Shown: positions 59,060-64,000 of the stretch, one piece after another | How the letters are laid out: each line of letters opens with the position of its first letter | Position numbering within the stretch: the first letter of the stretch is position 1 | Assembly (NCBI GenBank): GCA_020284085.1 | Contig: JACEVL010000285.1 | Span: 175,001-239,000 of the forward strand | Reading direction: 5' to 3' | Source of the DNA: Aporrectodea caliginosa | Lineage: Eukaryota > Annelida > Clitellata > Crassiclitellata > Lumbricidae | DNA: 64,000 nt | Made by a program: the position numbers and the translations under genes | The notes under the pieces: generated by a model | Told to the model about the DNA's origin: nothing | Seen by the model: only the letters and a program-made list of their open reading frames with translations | Database searches by the model: none

Positions 59060-59785
59060 AAAAACCTTGAAAAAACTAATTACATCCTATTTTGTTCGAA
59101 GCACAAAAAAGCTCTTAATCATGATTATAAAATATCTGTTAATATTGACAAACAGGGTATTACTAGAGTGTCGTCTGCTAAATTTCTTGGGGTACATATA
59201 GATGAACTTTTATGCTGGAAATAACATATTATGGTTATCTCTAAAAAATAGCTAAAAACATCGGTATAATTTCTCGGATCAGGCACTTCCTGCCTCGTCA
59301 CATACTCGTAAACTTATATTATTCACTTATATATCCCTATCTGTCATATTGCAATCTTACGTGGGCGTCAACCTATCGATCTCGGTTAGCCAGTCTGACA
59401 ACTCTCCAGAAACGCGCCTTGAGAATCATTTGTAAGGCTCCCTTCAGGGCACATACAAAAAAATTTATTTCTGAACTTGAATATATTGCCTTTTGAATGC
59501 ATAAACAAATTGCAAGTGGGGCTATTTATGTATAAGTGCCATATGCACCAATTACCTGTAGGCTTTGGTCATTGGTTTCGTACAAACTCTGAGGTCCATG
59601 GTTACCTAACGCGTTCTTATAAAAAGTTCCTCCAATAAAGGGCGCGCACAAATATTAGGCAACACAGTGTTAGAATATATGGACCGGTGCTTTGGAACTC
59701 CTTACCGATTGAAATCACTGTTCTCCCAACAATACACCGGTTTAAAAACAGATTAAAGGTGTATTTTATGTCTAAGTTGGTATAA
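59060..59785 (+). pseudogene. Decayed LINE reverse transcriptase C-terminal half
   Basis: The first frame encodes KTNYILFCSKHKKA, then ITRVSSAKFLGVHIDELLCW, the post-catalytic segment of L2/CR1-type RTs. After several stops and frame changes it continues with LFMYKCHMHQLPVGFGHWFR, VRIYGPVLWNSLPIEI and HRFKNRLKVYFMSKLV, ending at a TAA at 59783-59785. The gene order matches 20840-21540 on the other strand, but this copy is much more damaged. Confidence 0.7.
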
Positions 59786-60350
59786 AAACTACAGCTGTAA
59801 TTGCATTAAATGTTGCTTCAATTGCTATTGGGCATGTGTATTGAATGAATTACGGTCACTTGCTTTGCACTAGCTCTTGCCTATTTATGTGTAGGCATAT
59901 TGAATGAATTACGGACACTTGCTTTGCATTAGCTACCGGAAACAGTTTATAGGTGCATCTATGTATTGAAGTAGGCCTAGAAATTAGCTATTGGATCCAA
60001 TTGGGTCACATATAAAGTCTGGTTGTTATGGACATGTGCGTATTGTGTGTCTCCATCAGCATTGCATGCTGCGATTTCTTTTTGTTTGTTTTTGTTTGTT
60101 TGTCTTGAATGAATAATTTCGGACTTCCTGTAATGAACACATAACTTGCGTACAAAAGTTAACATGTATTTGCATAGCATAAGATGATGAACTGGAAAGT
60201 ATGATTGTCTAATGACTACTTGTATTAGGTGACCCTGTTAGCGGAACCTTTGGTTCTTTTAGGTTTACCCATTGTCGCTGAATGTACAAGACTGTCTACC
60301 TTTATGTTTGAATTGTTATGGTGAACAATAAAAGTACATTGATTGATTGA
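59786..60350 (+). mobile_element. LINE 3' UTR with AATAAA and (TTGA)n tail
   Basis: The sequence downstream of the LINE stop includes a partial duplication (TTGAATGAATTACGG at 59839 and 59896, spacing 57 bp). It ends in GAACAATAAAAGTACATTGATTGATTGATG, a polyadenylation-type signal followed by a simple tail. Confidence 0.6.
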
Positions 60351-60364
60351 TGTAGGTATCTTGT

Positions 60365-60863
60365 AATTGTAACCTGATATTTATAAAGCGCCACCTTACG
60401 AAAAAGACTCATAAGTGGTGCTCTCGACCCGAAACAGGGAAATCACTGTCAAATAATACGAAATTGGGGAAGGGACAAACTGAGGAGCTCGAAGCGCAGT
60501 TCTCGAGAAAGGCGATTCCAGCTGATGGGTCCAAAATAGGCAAACCTTCTGGACTGAGCTATAGTGCTCAGCATTGGCCTTTCAGAAGCTCTCCCAGTGC
60601 GAGGTACTCCAACTGAAAAGGAAGGTTTCAAGGTATGAGAAAGAGGAAGGGATACCACCAGAAAAGATAATAAATCGTAGAGAAGGTGGAAGTCCATTCC
60701 ATCATAAGGGATCTACGCAGGCAAAGGATCTGGATTGGGCCATAGTGGTCCTAACACGGGGAACGAAAAGGTCCAACCGGCCAGAGGATCTGAGAGGACG
60801 CAATGACGTGGCAGAGAGGAAAAGGATAATTTGGTGACAAAGATATTTTGGGACAAGACCCAG
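60365..60863 (-). pseudogene. L2-like LINE C-terminal fragments, two in tandem
   Basis: On the minus strand one stretch encodes TTMAQSRSFACVDPL, a stop, then WNGLPPSLRF and SYLETFLF. It is followed by SVGVPRTGRASERPML, STIAQSRRFAYFGPISWNRL and SRELRFELLSLSLPQFR. Both halves carry the SFA--GP--WN-LP---R signature, so the LINE C-terminus is present twice in series. The 3' end (TTATAAATATCAGG and GGTGGCGCTT on this strand) lies at about 60375-60395. A TTAA-flanked MITE interrupts the region on its upstream side. Confidence 0.6.
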
Positions 60864-60867
60864 TTAA

Positions 60868-61466
60868 CCCTTTGGAGGTGAGGTGAAGCATTGTAACGTT
60901 TGAGGTGAGGTGGGGTCTGACATACCTCAATACATATAATTACTTGCAAGTCGAAATATCAACTACAAAACATAAATTGTGAACTAAGCTATAGTTATGT
61001 AACCAATCATCGGCTAAACTGGTGATTTTCAGGAACAAATAACAGTTTTCATGATATGGCCAGCGTGGTGACGCTCAAAATCAAAGCGGCCCTTTGCAAT
61101 GGCATCTTCGTGGCCCTCGAAACATGTAACATTTGTGAACACGTGTCATACCTGTAATAATGGATCAATTTTGCATCTATAAAATTATGCAGTAATATCT
61201 TATAATCGCACAATTTTTTCGGCACTGTGCCGTTACTTCTTTTAAATTAATTAAAATCAATATGTATACGAAAAATTATAATTTCACTTTAATATGCAAG
61301 AAATAAAAAAATAGCGTCCAAAAGTACCTGAAAGTGTCCTAAAGTGTCCGTATTTCACATTCACTAAGGTAGACAAAAATAATCCAAGCTGGTTCAACGT
61401 TTCCCATAGAAAAAGCAGCGTAGCATAGCTATGGGGTTTGTCATACCCCACCTCACCTCCAAAGGG
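60868..61466. mobile_element. Complete piggyBac-like MITE, 599 bp
   Basis: The ends are CCCTTTGGAGGTGAGGTG and its exact inverse CACCTCACCTCCAAAGGG. TTAA lies at 60864-60867 and 61467-61470. A GGGGTTTGTCATACCCC palindrome lies inside the right end and a weaker version (GGGGTCTGACATACCTC) inside the left. No coding sequence. The right 340 bp is repeated at 57135-57477. Confidence 0.92.
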
Positions 61467-61470
61467 TTAA

Positions 61471-62340
61471 GATTTGAGGACGAGAGAATTTGTAATTGGA
61501 TCCGTTTTAAGAGAGGTAGGCTAACCATTAGTAACCAATGAAGTTGTTCAGCTATAAATGTAGATTGTGAAAGAATCGAGGAAGGCGAGCAGTAGTAGGC
61601 TTTCTGGGAGAACTGGCACACCTAGTAATTTATACATGAAGGCGCCACGAAGCTGACACACGTGAAGCTGGCACACCCGAAGCTGGCACATCCGAAACTA
61701 GCACACCTGGTATTTTAGGCCTATACCCGAGGGCGCCACGAAGCTAGCAAACCCAGGTATTTTTATACCTGAGGGCACCTCGAAGCCCAATGCAGTTTTC
61801 TGACACAATAGGCCAACACAGCTACCAGCCTGTATTTTAACAATTGACTTCCCCACAATATTCTAAATGGCACTCTAAAGTTTGGGTCGGCACCATGGTC
61901 CCACCATTTTGGAAGATCCCACATCCCCATAACATTAGTATAGCTTTAAACTTGGCTGAAATTTGCATTATCGCCACAAGTTCGTTTTGCCATAGACACA
62001 TAACGGATGTTTTTTCGCACTGAAAATTGTCCGAGGCAGATGCCAAAGTAGGATACAACTCTAGTGCCCAACTCATAAATAACGCGAACACATTTCACAA
62101 AGACGACCGTCTTAGCTTCAGTCGGTCTGGCTGGATAATGAAGAGGTCTAAACTCCGGGAAAACAATCGGTTAACAGACTTTCTGATCGCGGTGCAATAA
62201 TTTTTCTGAGTCATGAAAACCATTCAACGATTGCAGCTTTGAGGCGTGATGGGTTAAACTGAACAGATTTAAGATACACATCTCGACATATACGACGTTT
62301 AATTCGTTGGTCAGATTAATTGTTACGTCCTTAACGTTAT
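61471..62340. other. Unassigned sequence with a degenerate GAAGCTGGCACAC minisatellite
   Basis: At about 61610-61795 units such as GAAGCTGGCACACCC and GAGGGCGCCACGAAGC recur imperfectly. The rest has no recognisable gene; minus-strand frames of 75-84 codons are unrecognised. Confidence 0.4.
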
Positions 62341-62342
62341 TA

Positions 62343-62642
62343 TGGTCAGCCAATAACGCTATCGGTTTTTCAGTAATTCTTTCGGTTCGTCAATAACTCT
62401 ATCGGTTTGTCAATAACTCAATCAATTCGTCAATAAGTTTAAATTTTTCGTAAATAAATCCATCGGTTCGTCAATAAGTTTACCTTTTCGTCAATAACTC
62501 TGTCCGTTCGACAATCGCTCTACCAATTCGTCAATAACTCTTTACGGAGGTCAAATGACTCCATCGGTTCGTCAGTAACTTTGTCGGTTCGTCAACAACT
62601 CCTTCGGGTTGTCAATAACTCTATCGGTTCGTAAATAACTTA
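62343..62642 (+). repeat. Degenerate ~20-bp minisatellite (CAATAACTCTATCGGTTCGT)n
   Basis: About 15 diverged units of roughly 20 bp. The core TCAATAACTCT is identical to the core of the 13-bp satellite at 38059-51510; the remainder (ATCGGTTCG) is different. Confidence 0.85.
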
Positions 62643-63081
62643 AACCCAGAGAGTCTAAAGCCATGTGCTATATTTATACGCGAGTTAGAAAAACTCGATG
62701 AATTTGAATTGGAGTTACTGTTTGAAATTTGCAAAGTTGACGAAAGACATGGAAGAATGCAAATTACATTCTCTTTTATGAACAGGCGGGTAGTAGTATG
62801 CAAAAAGATGTTTGGTCGCCTATTGGGTAGTAGTATGTAAAAGAGAGGTTTGGGCGATTTCAGTTTTTTAATTTTGCAAAGGTAGAGTTGAAGGGATCAG
62901 AGGCTCTGTACCAACCTTGGAATCAGTCCAGCATACACAGTTGAAAGTCATGGTGATTCTGAGGCGGCGAGTTACTTTATAAATTCTGCTCGTGCTATTT
63001 CGCGACCCTGTTTGATCAACCCTTTTTATAGGGATTCGCAAACCTTCGACTATTCCTACAGATATAGACTGGATCTAATTT
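62643..63081. other. Unassigned non-coding sequence
   Basis: No gene recognised. A short duplicated phrase (GGGTAGTAGTATG) occurs at 62788 and 62825. Confidence 0.3.
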
Positions 63082-63530
63082 TCATGACGCGATATTTTCA
63101 ATCTCTTCAAGAATCGACTTGTACTCTTCTTCGCTGATCAGAATATCTTCCAGGGCCTTCAGAACATAACTGTGTTTGGTGTTGAGTTTATAACTCCAGC
63201 GACATTGATCAAACGTGACAACGCTTCAAAAATTTCAAGAGATAATCATTGTAAAAACCCAACTCTAGTTACCAGCAAGGCTGTTCCTCCCTCACCCACG
63301 CCAAGTTCCAAAAGTGCACATGCAGCGGAGGCACCGTTAGCCATATTTACAGCTCTACGGTACTTTTTATGAAGGTCTCTGAGTAACTCCACCTCAGATT
63401 GAAGGAAAGCTTACAGCGCCCCGATTTTCTGAAGACGAAAGGTTTGTCGTATCGTTTCTGCCTGGCCCAACGTTTCCGGCGACTTATCATCCGAAATTAT
63501 CGGGACCGTTAGATTTTGATACAGCGACAT
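63082..63530 (-). pseudogene. Decayed helical coding sequence, possible apolipoprotein L-like remnant
   Basis: From an ATG at 63528-63530 on the minus strand one frame reads MSLYQNLTVPIISDDKSPET, TIRQTFRLQKIGAL, a TAA (63411-63413), AFLQSEVELLRDLHKKYRRA, VNMANGASAACALLELGVGE, GGTALLVTRVGFLQ, a TGA (63246-63248), LSLEIFEALSRLINVAG, VINSTPNTVM. After a frame shift near 63160-63172 it reads VLKALEDILISEEEYKSILE, EIENIAS and a stop at 63082-63084. Both internal stops can arise by single C-to-T changes. The amphipathic helices, charged C-terminus and Gly/Ala-rich central segment look like a real protein. The RR-VNMANG-SA-- segment is loosely reminiscent of apolipoprotein L domains; this is a weak guess. 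It lies on the same strand as the CARD exon, but has its own stop codon. Confidence 0.5.
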
Positions 63531-64000
63531 AGATGTTATAATTCTTCTAATAGTAGGGTCATATTTGATTCAACATCCAGAGTTGTTACAACACCTCTTT
63601 TTAGCCTCAACTTGAAAATTCGTTTGGCTTGGAATACAAATTATCCTAGTCGCATTAAATGTGAGCTGAAAATGTCAACTAGCCAATCAATGATGCGAAC
63701 TGAGGCATCGCCGTTGCGCACGCCTGATATCGTCTGCTTTCAGAAACCAGTCTACTATGATTGTCTCAGCTGCGATCTGTAAAGTGAAGCAAGGTAATCG
63801 GGTGGAGGTTATGGGGAGATTCGTCCAAATGCTCGTTGTAAGTGCAGCGGTTGCCGTTTAGATGTCGTGGGTGTAATAGTCCTTTGACACTAAATCGACG
63901 TCTTCCTGGGGCACAGCGGCCAACCTTTCTGTGGTGGGTTTCGCAAAAGTATATCCCCAGTTGGTTAGACCAACAATATCATAGTGGTTAAATTTTTGCA
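63531..64000 (-). other. Coding-like but unresolved sequence at the window edge
   Basis: Minus-strand stretches such as GYTFAKPTTERLAAVPQEDV followed by DLVSKDYYTHDI (about 63960-63864) and VRIIDWLVDIFSSHLMRLG (about 63699-63643) look protein-like, but stops and frame changes separate them. They may be upstream parts of the same decayed gene or degraded exons. Confidence 0.3.

Noticed and set aside
63172..63372. 66-codon plus-strand frame
   Set aside because: It is the antisense shadow of the decayed minus-strand coding sequence, which has the more protein-like composition.

Overview
This is a metazoan genomic window with no bacterial-type gene layout. There are no operons and almost no long open frames. 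It holds many microsatellites, remnants of several non-LTR retrotransposons, DNA transposons with intact target duplications, and two large satellite arrays. The palindrome TAGGCCTA occurs at least 14 times outside the arrays, 3' tails of the type GGCGCTATATAAAT recur, and one exon encodes a CARD domain. Together these suggest a marine invertebrate, probably a deuterostome and perhaps an echinoderm. That identification is inference and only moderately secure.

Layout. 1-7.6 kb: GC-rich and AT-rich non-coding DNA, a hAT-like element (1426-2534) carrying a CR1-type LINE fragment, and a MITE with four TGACGTCA octamers (4617-5072). 7.6-10.5 kb: LINE fragments, one of them split by a 1120-bp hAT element with a perfect 8-bp duplication (8399-9518), and a tRNA-derived SINE. 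10.5-16 kb: mostly unexplained AT-rich DNA. 16-18.3 kb: a LINE fragment ending in a perfect 54-bp palindrome and a 706-bp hAT element (17574-18279). 18.96-20.34 kb: a CT-rich repeat block. 20.8-22.4 kb: the best-preserved reverse transcriptase, minus strand, with one frameshift. 23.4-27.7 kb: a nested structure in which a 4.27-kb element with an 8-bp duplication contains a TTAA-flanked element, itself carrying a 152-bp satellite as a head-to-head inverted array, plus a 141-bp hAT MITE. 28-36 kb: microsatellites and non-coding DNA. 37.2-38.06 kb: another hAT element sitting exactly at the edge of the first large array. 38.06-51.51 kb: about 13.4 kb of a 13-bp satellite. 51.51-56.49 kb: about 24 copies of a ~201-bp satellite. 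56.5-61.5 kb: LINE 3' fragments, TTAA-flanked MITEs and, on the minus strand at 58525-58830, a CARD exon with splice sites. 61.5-64 kb: minisatellites, one sharing a core with the 13-bp satellite, and a decayed helical coding sequence on the minus strand (63082-63530).

The only host coding sequences I can support are the CARD exon and the decayed sequence at 63 kb. All other protein similarity belongs to retrotransposons. The window reads as a heterochromatin-like, repeat-dense region in which transposon insertions and satellites are interleaved.
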